Positions 21,820-32,689 of a stretch of DNA of 64,000 bases are shown here, piece by piece. The notes beneath the pieces are model-generated. The model was given only the letters and a program-made list of their open reading frames with translations, had not been told where the DNA came from and searched no databases. The position numbers and the translations under genes were made by a program. Positions within the stretch are counted from its first letter, which is position 1. Every line of letters starts with the position of its first letter. The DNA comes from Trichobilharzia szidati (Eukaryota; Platyhelminthes; Trematoda; Strigeidida; Schistosomatidae), in the NCBI GenBank assembly GCA_944472155.2, contig OX235279.1:151116199-151180198 (forward strand). Reading direction: 5' to 3'.

Positions 21820-21990
21820 CTTTGCCCCTCGGATTCCAGCAAAACATAAGTTTGTTTTTAAAATTTTCTGTATTTTTAATATTTCTCTTCTGCGTTGAAT
21901 TTCCTGTAGCAGTATGATTGATTTTTCGGGGCAGAGTCGCTAGCCTCACGCCCAGTCCTCCCTCTTTCCTCAGCATTGAGATCGGCTAGA
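21820..21990 (-). mobile_element. Family C-related SINE body fragment
   Basis: The minus strand carries GGCGTGAGGCTAGCGACTC and a GGAATCC-type 3' end; the head is lost in the break near 21990. A 40-base RTE 3' fragment (about 22030-22073) lies beside it. Confidence 0.5.
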
Positions 21991-22084
21991 AAACTAGCGA
22001 GCTAGTAACCTAGGCAAGGTCTGAGGCTGACATGAAGGAGATTGCGTGAGGAGGAGATTAGAAAATATGGACAATTAGGGGGCC

Positions 22085-22770
22085 GTACTCTCAACTACAG
22101 GAGGAACGGAGGGACGAGGATGTCAAATCGAGAATCGGGAAGGCGAGAAACACATCCATCAACCTGAAACCAATCTGGAAATCTTCGTCACTCAGCATCA
22201 ACAACAAAATTTGGATTTTCAATACAAACGTCAAGTCAGTCAGCTCTTCTATATGGATCAGAAACTTGGTGGGTCACAAAGAATATTTCCAACAGTCTGT
22301 TGCAGACCTTTATCAACAACTGTCTTCGTTCTATATTCAAGATCAGATGGCCGGAAAGAATCACCAACAAGAAACTATGGGAACAAACAAAACAGGAACC
22401 AATCGCCCAACAAATATGCAGGAGAAAGTGGAGATGGATTGGACACTCGCTGAGGAGGCCGTTGGGTGACATCGCGCGTCAGGCCAGGCCCTCGAGTGGA
22501 ACCCGAAAGGGAAGCGGCGAGTGGTTCGTCGGTGCAAGGGTGACATGGAGGAGATCGTGTGAAGAGGAGTTGAAACAGTATGGATTAACATGGATGCAGG
22601 TGAAAAGTACAACAGAAGACAGAAGCAAGTGGAGATGTTTCACTAGGAAGCCAAGGGAACAATAATAATATAATAAAGGGCCATCTAAAGAGCACAGCAG
22701 AGAATTTAACAAAAGGAGATGTGTTATTGAAGCCCTATGTTCCACAAGGAACCGAAAGAGAACAATAAAG
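22085..22770 (+). mobile_element. RTE-type LINE 3' third, copy 3
   Basis: Begins in the STTGGT block of the RT C-terminus and continues through RWPERITNKKLWEQTKQEPIA, CRRKWRWIGHSLRRPLGDIARQA, TWRRSCEEELKQYGLTWMQVKS and DRSKWR, split by frameshifts. The 3' tip with AATAATAATAT is at about 22660-22675. A second RTE 3' tip (CCCTATGTTCCACAAGGAACC) follows at 22730-22770. Confidence 0.87.
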
Positions 22771-23640
22771 ACAGTCATAGTCGACAATGATCCTATTAGT
22801 CATTTATTTTATCCTTTGCCATCCTTTTTAAATATACATATTAATGTTTCAAATGTTCCACCCAAAAGGAAACAAAAAATCTATTATCGTGATCATGGAA
22901 AGAGATGATGTGTGTGTGAGAGTGGGTGGGTTAGAGGAAGCACAGTGCCAGTAAACGGTAGGTGTGATTCATGCCAGATGTTGAATTCTCAACTGATAGA
23001 CAGATATTCTGTAATTTCATTACTCATCTTTTGTTGAATGACAGGAAGTTGAGCTACTTTTTTTGTTCCTACATGGAATAATTCCCCATACTTCTTGTAT
23101 GTTTTGAGTAATGTTCGTTTCTTTCTTGTTGTTTTGAAATTAAATTTCAAGGGTATCAACTCCCAGAGAGAAATATTATAAAATACTTGATTCACTATTA
23201 TTATTATTTTTTCATCGTGTTGGGAAGAATTATATAAATATAAAAGGCATAAATTTCGCCCAATAATTTTTTTTACTAAATAAACAGACAAAGTTTAATT
23301 GACGCATAATTACTTTTTAATATTGATTAAAGTATCTAAAAAGCGGAAGTGTAGGTGCTAAGTTGAAATAATACGGTGAGTAATATTAGCGTTGGGCGTA
23401 GACAGGAGAAGTAAGTGGATTAGCCTGTGAAGTTGCATTAATTGAGATGACTAGAACATGTGCCATGGATGCTAATCCTCCTCCTTCCTCGTCTTACAGT
23501 GTTAGCTAACATAGTAGTGGATTCAAAAAGAATTATGAGTGATCATATTAAAACATGGAATGGATCCAAGAAGTCCTTGACTAAGCGTTTGAGAAAAACT
23601 GGGAAGTGTGGATTTCCTTGTTGGATAGAGTCCTTGGGAC
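22770..23640. other. No gene recognised
   Basis: AT-rich. A 100-codon minus-strand frame (22989-23291) is lysine- and isoleucine-rich without a recognisable domain; I regard it as chance. Confidence 0.45.
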
Positions 23641-24300
23641 GCTAAGACAAGCAAATGGTCTTAAACTAAATTCCTTCACACTGTTGGTTTCAGCTTCAGT
23701 CGAGAACAAAACTTGAGTGGACTGATTCCGTCTCATGATGCATGTAATATCGATGGCACTATGATAGGGAGTAAATCGAATATCTCTCATCCTAACATCA
23801 GTTTCTCTTCGAATTCCTTTTGGTCGTCTCATGTCTTGTTGAATTCTAAAAAGGTTTTCCTTTGACCTATTACGTAGAGAAGTTGAGTCATTCTGGCATC
23901 AGAACTCAACCTCTTCTCTCGCAATTTAATAATTCATGTATTCTACCCATTCTTCCCAATTGTCTCCTCTCATTCTTCCATGGACATTTCAAGAAAGACT
24001 ATACCTTACTATGCAGAGCATTGAAGGTTGTACGTAGAGTTAGTGGTTTGGCAATGACTCGCTTAACTGACATTGTACTTATTGAGTAGGCATTTTAATT
24101 GTTGCAAGCAATTAGCTTGAGTCATCTTGTCTGATACCAAACACCCTCTTTATTCACGACTTTCTCCTTGTATCTCTTGGGGAAAAGTCAGGGGAAATCC
24201 CATAAGAACCTGCTCTCGTACAGTGATTATGTTGAGAGGTATAGTATTTCCCTTCAATAAAAGCAACCAAAAAAGGGGAACTCAGAAAATACCTATTGCA
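23640..24300 (+). mobile_element. CR1/Jockey-like retrotransposon fragment, copy 4
   Basis: In changing frames it encodes ANGLKLN, a SHSGIRTQPLLSQFNNSCILPILPNC block, FHGHFKKDYTLLCRALKVVRRVSGLAMTRLTDIVL and SDTKHPLYSRLSPCISWGK. It is collinear with the thumb region of the other copies but has several stops. The 3' UTR is missing. Confidence 0.8.
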
Positions 24301-24489
24301 CAAGTAGTGGTTTTCGTGGCTCACAATCCCACTGAGTACCAATCCAATGTTTAAAACCTTGGCTCCTGCCTTCAAGTTTAACAAGAAAACATCATCAGCT
24401 GATGGGATCCAAATGAGACGAAGCTGTATTCTAAATATGATTAATCAGAAACATAACTGGACAACTGCTTCATTTTATTTTGGAACCTA

Positions 24490-24770
24490 TCACCACTAAG
24501 AACCCACCACAGAGATTCAAACCCAGGACTTTCTTGTTACAAGTCAAGCTCTTATACCATTCAGCCACTGGAACCCGACTCAACGGCCAGCTCGTGAATT
24601 CTAACTCTTACCAATCTGTGATTTTGGCGTGACCACCAGCCAGTGTTATCAGTTAGTATTTGTCCTCACTCCTGACCGGAGGGACCTCACTTCTCACTAG
24701 AACTCCCGGTAAATTCCTCCTGTAGGCGGTCAATACAGTTAGTTTGCAGGGATTTGATTTGTTTTTCAAG
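24490..24770 (-). mobile_element. Hammerhead-SINE family A, 5' half only
   Basis: The minus strand keeps the upstream body and tRNA-like head (B box GGTTTGAATCT, TAATGG-type A region) but stops just before the hammerhead (about 24490). A family A tail piece in opposite sense lies at its right end (about 24740-24765). Confidence 0.65.
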
Positions 24771-24847
24771 TGTGACCACCAACTAATATCAGCTAGAGAA
24801 CAATTAAAACATAACTGCTTGATAAGTAAACCATTCAAATTACTTAC

Positions 24848-25138
24848 TTTCAATTAATTGACTACAATCACTTTGAGATAGTATTCTACTAAATATATTC
24901 AAATTCATTGGTTTCAATTCAGTTTGTTTTAAACACGCTTGATGTAGCATAACGCATTCATTTAGGTAAAATAAACCATTTGTTGTACAAATTGTACCAC
25001 TGTTCATATTGCACATATGATTTTTTGCCATATCTATGAGTGTTGGACAAACGCATACACCAATATACTGGTTTGTTTCTTTCGATAACCATTCTTCACA
25101 GACTGCTCCAAATCGACACTCCCGTTTTAGGCATACAT
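24848..25138 (-). CDS. Exon: follistatin-like module (cysteine hairpin plus Kazal domain)
   Basis: This 291-base exon (97 codons) lies between acceptor ATATATTTTAG (just before 25138) and donor GTAAGTA at 24847-24841. Both splice junctions are phase 1, the usual arrangement for shuffled extracellular modules, and it joins in frame to the exon at 18260-17877. The translation opens with VCLKRECRFGAVCEEW, a follistatin N-lobe hairpin with the FGAVC signature. GVCVCP follows, then a Kazal core with C-x7-C-x10-C-x6-C spacing and TTNGLFYLNEC in place of the usual SDG.TY..EC. Ten cysteines are present, all in family positions. Agrin, tomoregulin and follistatin-related proteins carry such modules; the sequence does not choose among them. 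Signal peptide and upstream exons were not found in the window. Confidence 0.9.
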
Positions 25139-25139
25139 C

Positions 25140-25500
25140 TAAAATATATATAGACAAATAAAATAGATGCGTAGTGGATAGGTCAGTTGAAAGTCCATTA
25201 ATAAACAAATAAAAACACTAATGGGGTGAATATCTGAGACAGTGTTAGGTTAGATGATTCGTACTGGCATAATGGATGATGAATGAAGGTGGAATGAGAG
25301 TCTGTCCAGCGGTAGGATTCAAACAAGCTGTGCATTACCCGTGATGCCTCCAGTTTAAATAATCACCTGACCTAACACTCAGTCCTTGTAGACCATCTTG
25401 AAGAGTTTCAGAATAGCAAACTTGGGGCCATTAATTCAAATGCTTTCGCATCCCAGATTTTGGTTTTACCCCAGATCATCATGCCAGCTTATTATTTACT
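25140..25500. other. Intron sequence, no exon seen
   Basis: Directly upstream (minus strand) of the follistatin-like exon. It begins with the polypyrimidine/AG acceptor of that exon; nothing else was recognised. Confidence 0.5.
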
Positions 25501-25715
25501 TTACTCCTTTGATTTCCAAGTGTAACATAGGTTTCCAAGTTTCGGTAGCAATGGTTTCGTTTTTAAGGGTTAGAGTTGCTAGCCCCACCCCCAACCTTCC
25601 CTCACTGTTAGGCTTACAGAGAACTAAGAGTAGCGAGGGTGTGCGCTGGCTGGGGATTACATACTGAACCACAGGCATGGTTGACGAGGATTTTATCGTT
25701 GCCAGACACCCTTTT
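25500..25715 (-). mobile_element. Family C-related SINE, diverged
   Basis: The minus strand has a head remnant (GTGGTTCAGTATGTAATCCC), the body GGTTGGGGGTGGGGCTAGCAAC, and a 3' end AACCTATGTTACACTTGGAAA. It matches family C in order but is old. Confidence 0.65.
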
Positions 25716-26390
25716 CTGCATCTGTTAATCCAACCGCTACTGAAGGTATTACTTACATTGGTGGTTCCTCTAGGAATTTGATTCTCTGTGCTAAGTAAAG
25801 GTCTAATGAAAACACTGACAGTTCCGTAATACCACGATAAGGCCAGTATTGAAGAATCACTTTGTTCTTTTGTTTATCATGTAACCAGTAAATTATCAAA
25901 TGCTACCAATTACTGGGTTCAGGACTTTGTATGCGAAGCAATAAGTCCAGCTACTATTTACAAGTACAGAATCATTTCAAACATTTCACGTATGACCTTT
26001 CATTCTCCATGCACACATTTCACCCCTACTTCCCTTATTTATCGTTTTTTTCAGTAATATTTCCTCTGATTCATTCATTTATGTATCTTCACTGTTGTAT
26101 GAATAAACCTTTTATATTCTTAAGATAACCTTTTTCACTTACTTACTTACTTACACACCCATACACACACAACATTCCACCTCATCGCTGCTCCCTGTTT
26201 CATATAAAGTTTATGATCAGATTGAATAAAATTCCCTAAGAACATTAATTATGAGTCTTAGAACACACTGACTGTTATTCAGCATCATTCATTTCAGAAT
26301 CTGACGTTCAATTTAGCGCTATATTCGTGTATGCTACCATAAACACATCTTCCTCCACTTATCTGGTCAGCATCATTTCAACTAAGGCGG
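25715..26390. other. No gene recognised
   Basis: AT-rich; a short CTTA-type run (about 26139-26152) and a CA run follow. No exon signals. Confidence 0.4.
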
Positions 26391-26935
26391 TGAAACGTAT
26401 GTGGATGTACAAGGCGAGATCCGAAAAGCAACACTCTGATATCAGTGTGGAAATCTGCTACAACTAAGCATACAGGGCAAGATTCAAAATTCCGTCACTA
26501 ATGTCAAGCCAGTGATTCTGTATGATTCAACTACATGGCGTGTCACAAAAGGCACTTCCAACAGCTTGCAGATTTTCATCAACAGCTGTCTTGGCTGACT
26601 TGACCAGATTGCCAGCAACAAGGAACTCTGGTAACAAACCAAACAGCAAACTATTCCGTAGCAAATATGTTGAAGGGATTGGAGGTGGATAGGACATGAG
26701 CTGATGAGGCCAATGAGTGAAGTTACTCGCCAGGCCACCACTAGAATAAAACAGGGTCGGGGAACGACATATTGGGTATGGGCCTGAGGATGACATAGAG
26801 GAAATCGTGTGTGGAGGAGGGGAGAGCTTATGGAGAATCATGGAGCAATCTGGAGAGGACTGAAGAAAACAGGACCAAATGGAGATGTTCTGTTGAAGTA
26901 CCATGTTCCACTCGGAAATTGAAGGAATACTAATA
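26390..26935 (+). mobile_element. RTE-type LINE 3' third, strongly decayed
   Basis: Nucleotide similarity to the RTE copies runs through the VLLYDSTTWRVTKG-like block, the RLPAT-like block, RWIGHELMRPMS-like and the 3' signature TACCATGTTCCACTCGGAAA ending near 26935 in a TAATAAT tail. Confidence 0.75.
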
Positions 26936-27214
26936 ATCATATGGACACATTTTGAAATGTAATCTATTAACTACTTATTCTGATATACCTCTTGGAAGTT
27001 TTATCTGAATCATTCGATGTAGGTCTAGGAAAATGTCTTCAGTAATAATTATCCTGAAGAAATTAACGAAAAGAAAATTCTTCCTTTACTAATTGGTGTT
27101 TGAATGTAATTAACCTCAGAGAGACCGACGAAAATAGTAGGATAGTAGGGAGAAGTAGACAGAGTTTAGGTATGCATGTTCAAAACGTTTAGAAATTTCA
27201 CTTCTTTTATAAAT

Positions 27215-27615
27215 AGTTATGTAGACTGTTGCAGACCTTTACCAACATCTGTCTTCGTTCTATACTGAAGATCAGATGACCGGAAAGAACCACCAACAAG
27301 AAACAATGGGAACAAACAAAACAAGAACCAATCGCCCAACAAATATGCAGGAGAAAGTGGAGATGGATTGGACACTCACTGAGGAGGCCGCTGGGTGACA
27401 TCGCGCGTGAGGCCATCACTCGAGTGGAACCCGAAAGGGAATCAGCGAGTGGGATGTTTAAGGTTGACATGGAGGAGATCGTGTGAAGAGGAGTTGAAAC
27501 AGCATGGACTAACATGGATGCAAGTGAAAAGTACAGCAGAAGACAGAAGCAAGTGGAGATGTGCAGTTGAAGCCCGTGTGTTCCACTAGGAACTCACGGG
27601 AACAATAATAATAGT
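27215..27615 (+). mobile_element. RTE-type LINE 3' end, 5'-truncated
   Basis: Starts at TTGCAGACCTTTACCAAC and runs through CRRKWRWIGHSLRRPLGDIAREA and TWRRSCEEELKQHGLTWMQVKS to the 3' tip at 27585-27615 (GTTCCACTAGGAACTC, then AATAATAATA). It is one of the younger copies by sequence agreement. Confidence 0.88.
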
Positions 27616-27844
27616 AGACTGGAGATGTCGATTGTGAATCTGTTTTGGATATTACTTATCACCTGGCTAGAATTACTGTTTAACACTGGTGTATTACCTG
27701 TTAGCACTCATACGTACAGTACGTTACGTATGAGAGTAATGTACAGTGATCATAAACAGTTTTCAGAAAGCTTTTTATTTACTCTAAGATTATTCTCTGC
27801 ATCTCTAGGTCCCAGTGTTTTCCTTTATTTCTTTTACCTGCGTT

Positions 27845-27990
27845 CTTAGTGGAACATAGATCTTTGATCTTCAGCCTTGAATCTTCTGTAGCAATGGTGC
27901 TGCTTTGCAATGAGGCAGGATTGATAGCCTCACGTTCAACTGTCTCCCTTTTCCGGACTTACTACTGGCAAGAGAACAAGGAGTGAGTGA
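27845..27990 (-). mobile_element. Family C SINE 3' body fragment
   Basis: The minus strand has GAACGTGAGGCTATCAATCC and a 3' end GATCTATGTTCCACTAAGAA; the tRNA-like head is absent. Confidence 0.6.
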
Positions 27991-27999
27991 GTCTAATTC

Positions 28000-28575
28000 A
28001 GACCTCCAGGGGTGGCAAGTAACCATGCTAATATTAAACTACTAGCTCATATGCTGGTTCAAAGTTGTTTTGCTAATCACAATGACATTTCAGGTCAGAT
28101 ATGACTCCTGAGCATTCAGTTTGATTGGCAATTGAAAAGCAGTTAAACCTATCAAGTTGCTGTCTTAAACGGATCAAACCCTATCACTCTACATCGATCC
28201 TTATGTGATCATTAAAACCAAACGAATCAATATTGCAAGAGAATCGGGACTAATAACAATAATAATAAATTTTGATTTTTAAATTATTAACCTAAATGAA
28301 AGTTAGGGAAAATTCGACATTTTGTATACCTAGTAAGTTGTATCACTCTTACCGATCAACGAAAACTCGTCAACGTTCATTAAGTTTATCTGACCCTACA
28401 CGAAATTTACCATTTCTGAACTAAGTTAGATAATCCATCGCCTATCGGCAGGTGTGTACGATGCATAAAATCGTGCTTTGTCATATTATAGTAGTATGGA
28501 ATCTATGCATTAAAAGCAGAAGCTACGCGGAGACCCAATTATTTCACGCACATTGCCTTCATAGTATCATCGATG
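28000..28575. other. No gene recognised
   Basis: AT-rich sequence with an AATAATAATAA run at about 28256-28268. No exon signals. Confidence 0.4.
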
Positions 28576-28785
28576 TTCAATAAAATTTTTTTATTTTTTT
28601 GATTATAGCTTGATTCCACACCGTATTTTTGGTACAAGTATGAAATTTTCAGCATGTGATGTCGGTAGCCCAAATTTTGCAGGCCGACCATTGATATCAG
28701 GTGTGCGTTGGCAGGGGATCGAACCTCGGACCATGTGCACAGTCGGCGAGATTCCTAACCACTGTGCCACTGACGCACCATCATG
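28575..28785 (-). mobile_element. tRNA-headed SINE, family B, copy 2
   Basis: Minus-strand head with CACAGTGGTTAGGAAT, B box GGTTCGATCCCC and GCGTCAGTGGC start; body GGCCTGCAAAATTTGGGCTAC and GCTGAAAATTTCATACTTGT, then A/T-rich end. It matches copies at 1766-1960 and 43345-43540. Confidence 0.88.
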
Positions 28786-29029
28786 TTAGCCATGAAAATC
28801 TAAGTAACGCAGACAAGTCAGTCAAGAAAGCTGACGATATCGCAGCCTGAAATAGCTAGAACATGTGACACTTCTGCCTCCTAGGATGTCTTATGCCACC
28901 AGAGGTAAAAGAAGGTTTTGAAAATTAATGTGACACCAGTTTTTGAAGTCATTCAGAGTTGTTCTTTGCTGTTTAAGATATTTAAGCTGGCTATTTGGAT
29001 ACACATGAACATGGAGGAAGTTATGACAC

Positions 29030-29225
29030 ACAGGCCCATGAGTGCAACCTAAACGAGAACCGAAGAGTCAGGTGTGGGTTCTAAGGAGACATGGAAAGGT
29101 ACATGTGAAGAGGAGCTGAAAACCGTAATACACTTGCATAACCAGCCAGAAATGATGAAGGAGAACAAAGCGCAAATAAATTTAGACCCTATGCTCTACT
29201 TGAAACCCAAGGAATAAATAAATGA
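29030..29225 (+). mobile_element. RTE 3' end remnant
   Basis: GGAGACATGG..AGGTACATGTGAAGAGGAGCTGAAA parallels the RTE TWRRSCEEELK segment. It ends with CCCTATGCTCTACTTGAAACCC and an AATAAATAAAT tail. Confidence 0.65.
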
Positions 29226-29399
29226 TAGTAATCTTTCGCTACCGAAAATCAGTAAGTATGTATTCGAAAGAAGTTAAATTAGCATAGCCAAAGTCAAGTA
29301 ATATTACAGTCAGTTTAGGGAACGCTCTTATGGATCTGGTGAGGGTAGGTACAGTATTCTACTTATTCCCTAGATTGATTTTTCTGTAAATCTATAACT

Positions 29400-29490
29400 G
29401 CTTTGTAGGGCTAGGGTTTGAGGTTAAGGTTAGGATTTTGGATTAAGTTTAGTATTTAGGGATATGGTTAGGGTTAGGGGTAGACTGGAG
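29400..29490. repeat. Degenerate interstitial telomere-like repeat
   Basis: Repeated GGGTTTGAGG, TTAAGGTTAGG, TTAGGGATA and GGTTAGGGTTAGGGG units, i.e. scattered TTAGGG-type hexamers in one direction. Confidence 0.65.
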
Positions 29491-29669
29491 AACCCAGTTA
29501 GAAATTTTTGATTTGACACTAGTAACTAGTGTGATGCGTCTAGTCCTCTCTTTGGTGCAGACTGAATTCTATCAGTTAGGTTGTAATGTGGCCACCATTC
29601 TAGGTAGCTCGCCATCACGGTGTGCATTGTTTGTGATGATATTAGATGGTTGGAGGCAATCGGCAGGAA

Positions 29670-29714
29670 GACCTGGACCTAGGTTTCGTGCTAGTTGGCA
29701 CTCGTCAGCAAGGC
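29670..29714 (-). ncRNA. Type I hammerhead ribozyme, core intact (C at position 7)
   Basis: Minus strand: GCCTTG, CTGACGA (fits CUGANGA), GTGC/GCAC stem II, GAAA, ACCTAGGT, cleavage site GTC, then CAGGTC. Stem I has one mismatch and one wobble, so activity is plausible but weaker. Confidence 0.78.
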
Positions 29715-30046
29715 GTATCTGCAACCTTGAATTAACTGATGTCCCTTCTGAGATTCGAACCTGCGTCACCCAGTGCTGCAGTCAGAGACGTTACCACTGA
29801 GCTATTCGGGCTCGCGATTGACCTCCTGTAGGACTGTAGTGGATATTTTGATTTGACACTAGTAACTAGTGTGATGCGTCTAGTCCTCTCTTTGGTGCAG
29901 ACTGAATTCTATCAGTCAGGTTGTAATGTGGCCTACAGGAGGTCAATCGCGAGACGGAATAGCTCAGTGGTAACGTCTCTGACTGCAGCACTGGGTGACG
30001 CGGGTTCGAATCTCAGAAGGGACATGAGTTAATTCCAGGTTGCAGA

Positions 30047-30365
30047 TGTAACAACAGAAGACAAGGGCCAGGCAACAGATCAGTTTTATTACGAAAACCA
30101 ACAGGTATTTATATGTATTTTACGTACATTAATAAGGCTCTGCCCGCAGAAAGAAGGCGGTCTTCTGATTGGTTGTTTGCAAACAAACGCAGTCTTCTGC
30201 TTTCTCGTTTTCGATATTTCTCGGAAATGCGAGCCACTTGTCTGCGAATCATATTTGTCCACGTCTAGGTCAGCTGTGATCGGTTGTTGAATCAGCCTAG
30301 ATTAATTTCCACCAATCAGCGTAGATCAATGTCTACCAATTGGCTAGCAGCTTGCTCTCACCACA
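30047..30365 (-). mobile_element. Solo LTR, 319 bp, with 4-bp target-site duplication
   Basis: The insertion begins TGTAACAAC and ends CTCACCACA, i.e. TG...CA termini. CAGA at 30043-30046 is duplicated at 30366-30369. Removing the insertion plus one CAGA restores the family D sequence exactly as seen at 20615-20625. On the minus strand a TATAAATA box (30113-30106) and an AATAAA signal (30090-30085) occur in the order expected of an LTR, so the element pointed left. A 4-bp duplication suits a Gypsy-type retrotransposon; the family cannot be named without the internal region. Confidence 0.85.
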
Positions 30366-30372
30366 CAGATAC

Positions 30373-30417
30373 GCCTTGCTGACGAGTGCCAACTAGCACG
30401 AAACCTAGGTCCAAGGC
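30373..30417 (+). ncRNA. Type I hammerhead ribozyme, intact but separated from its head
   Basis: GCCTTG 30373-30378, CTGACGA 30379-30385, GTGC/GCAC stem II, GAAA 30400-30403, palindromic stem III, cleavage expected after 30411, CAAGGC 30412-30417. All helices pair. The 319-bp LTR separates it from its tRNA-like promoter head. Confidence 0.83.
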
Positions 30418-30454
30418 TTCCTGCCGATTGCCTCCAACCATCTAATATCATCGC

Positions 30455-30740
30455 AGTTAGAAATACCAATGAATCCTAAAGTATTACAGTTTTTGGTCAT
30501 CTAGACAGATGCGCCTATAGCGCATTTTATGATTTCTCCGTGGATTATCCTTGTAGTTACTGGGAGACACTCCTACAACACACAAGAGACAATTATCCCG
30601 TGCAAAATCATGTTTTTAGTGTTTTTAATACATCATTTTAACTATTAAGAGACATTTTTCGTCTGAATTCTGATTGGCTGTTCAAGGTCACTGTAATTTT
30701 TGCCATGATATTTGAACTTTGCCGAATTCGGATTCACTTC
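30455..30740. other. No gene recognised
   Basis: Short unassigned AT-rich segment between a family D composite and family A remnants. Confidence 0.4.
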
Positions 30741-31270
30741 ACCATGAAGCTAAATCAATTACAGAATCACTGAAAATCAGGGGGACACTAGACAGCTGTT
30801 TCATTCTAGTTTGAGACTTTTCAGTGATGCACGCCCACTAAGATGTTGGGGATTGAGCCCAGATATTCGAGTTACCCGCACTGCTATGAAGTGCCCCTTG
30901 GTTTTTAATCAGTGATCTCTGACTGATCTAGGTTCGTATCAACGTTTACACTGAAGCAATAAAAAATGTTGGTGTTGGTATGCAGAGAATTGAATGGTTA
31001 CAAGTTCGCCCACGAGTTGACACCAGCTAGAGAGCCATTGGAAAACCTGAGAGTACTGGACAGCCTTTTCGTTCTGGTCCAGGACTCTTCAGACGTACAC
31101 ACCTACCACAGGACTTTCCGGTCACAAGGTCAGCTTGTAGATCAATCAGCCACCGACAGCTGCTCCAATGGCTCATGGATTTCAACTTCTGCCAGTTCGC
31201 GATATACATATCGCAGCTGTCAGCCGGTTTCACCAGCGAGTAACTGTTCTCCTACCTGACTTGGTGGAAC
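30740..31270 (-). mobile_element. Two decayed family A hammerhead-SINE copies, same strand
   Basis: The first (about 30740-30880) and second (about 31000-31265) minus copies keep the stem I and hammerhead outline (CTGTCTAGTG; GGCTGTCCAGTACTC) and the second keeps the upstream body. In both the hammerhead core is ruined. Confidence 0.65.
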
Positions 31271-32240
31271 CCGCTGAATACGACTTTTTACTTCTAATGG
31301 TTCTCAAACTGATGTCATCTCAAAATGTGATTTTGTTTATTAATAAATTTCCGTTTCTGATTACACCAAGTATTTGAGCTATCTGTGAAAAGGATTTAAA
31401 TAACTTCATGTACTTTCCAGCTGTTTTACCTATCAATTTTTTTAAATTCAAGCATGATTCACATGTTTACAAGTGGAGACAGATCATGATAAAGAGATTT
31501 GTAAAAATCACTCACTTTAACTACATAATGAGAAGTTAAATTAAGTGAAATTGTATGCTTTGAGTGAAATAAATGATTGTGTATGTTTGCATGTACGTAT
31601 GTATATCTATCTGTAGTTTTATGTATGCATTTATGATATTGATAAGAATAACTTATTTCTAATGTTTTTCTCAGATAATCGGCTCACCAAAAACCTAGTT
31701 CTCTTTTTTTTTAAAATAACCTGTATAGTTTGGAAGATTAAAAAAACAGATGACAATGCAATAGGACGGAGAAAACGTATCGATTTAGAACTATCTGAGT
31801 ACAGCTCTCTACAAATTAGTCTACGTCTTATCTCTAAGATTACTGCATCATGTACTACTGATTAGAATTATGTGAGTAGCATATGGTGTCATGATTTCAA
31901 CAAAAGTCATAAATAGAGGATTAATGCACAGTGTAAGCTTGGGAAACTGGTTTTCGTTATAGAAAGTACAAAATTGCTCAGGCATTAGATGGAAAGTGGA
32001 ACACAAACAGTTAATGATTAAAGGTGTTTATTGTGTCAGCAGGAAATAAGTCTCTTGCCACAGTTTTACACTTCCTTGACTTGATGTTGGTCGCCTTTCA
32101 GCTGGAAAATCACTTGATACATGAGAACAAAAAACATGGACTAAAGACGGAAAAGATATTTTGGAACTTTGGTAGAATAAGACGATGTTTTAAAAAGTAT
32201 TCTTTGGTGTCCATTCTGTGCAGAATATTTCCTTTCTTTG
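31270..32240. other. No gene recognised
   Basis: AT-rich, unassigned. Short frames at 31662-31865 and 32024-32254 on the plus strand lack recognisable features or good splice context. Confidence 0.45.
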
Positions 32241-32269
32241 TTTTTATGTGTTAGGTACATAAGGCTTTG

Positions 32270-32460
32270 GTCACATATCTCCTTCTGTGCTCTGTTCTCC
32301 ATCTTCACTTCCAGCTGCATCTGGAATTACCCACAGACTTTCATTCCATCTCCAAATGATCTCCTCTGTGTTATCCTCAGATGCATACGTGATTCTTCGC
32401 TTCCTATTCGGTTTCTAGTCAACACTGTAGTGTTTAATGTCACTTCAGTGTATCTGTAAC
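32270..32460 (-). mobile_element. Possible RTE 3' remnant
   Basis: The plus-strand text AATGATCTCCTCTGTGTTATCC is collinear with the reverse complement of the RTE TWRRSCEE segment (GATCTCCTCCATGTCAC). Similarity elsewhere is weak. Confidence 0.4.
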
Positions 32461-32689
32461 GGAATAGTTGTTTTGGAAACACCTCCTGAACGATCTAATC
32501 ACAATATTTATACTCGTTGGGATGTTTCAACTAACTTTGTAATTATTGTCCGTTTTTTCACCACACTGTTGTATATCATTGTTCCGGCGTTTGCATATCA
32601 TATGTTGACTTCTTCCTTATTATTTGTCATTGTCACTGTTTAATATCTAATTTTAATGCTCCCCTTTACGGTTGTGTGATAATAGTGAT

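Larger units (their letters stand above)
29506..30455. mobile_element. Family D hammerhead composite with inverted units, interrupted by a solo LTR
   Basis: Two nearly identical D-body segments (about 29506-29592 and 29850-29935) are direct repeats. Between them lies a minus unit (about 29640-29830) and after them a plus unit (29934-30046, continuing 30366-30455). The units are mutual reverse complements from CTCGCGATTGACCTCC outwards. The plus unit is split by the LTR at 30047-30365. Heads have TAGCTCAGTGGTAACG and GGTTCGAATCT. Confidence 0.88.

Noticed and set aside
22989..23291. 100-codon minus-strand frame
   Set aside because: Low-complexity, AT-driven composition, no domain, no start or splice context of note.
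30966..31259. 97-codon plus-strand frame
   Set aside because: It is antisense to a decayed hammerhead SINE.
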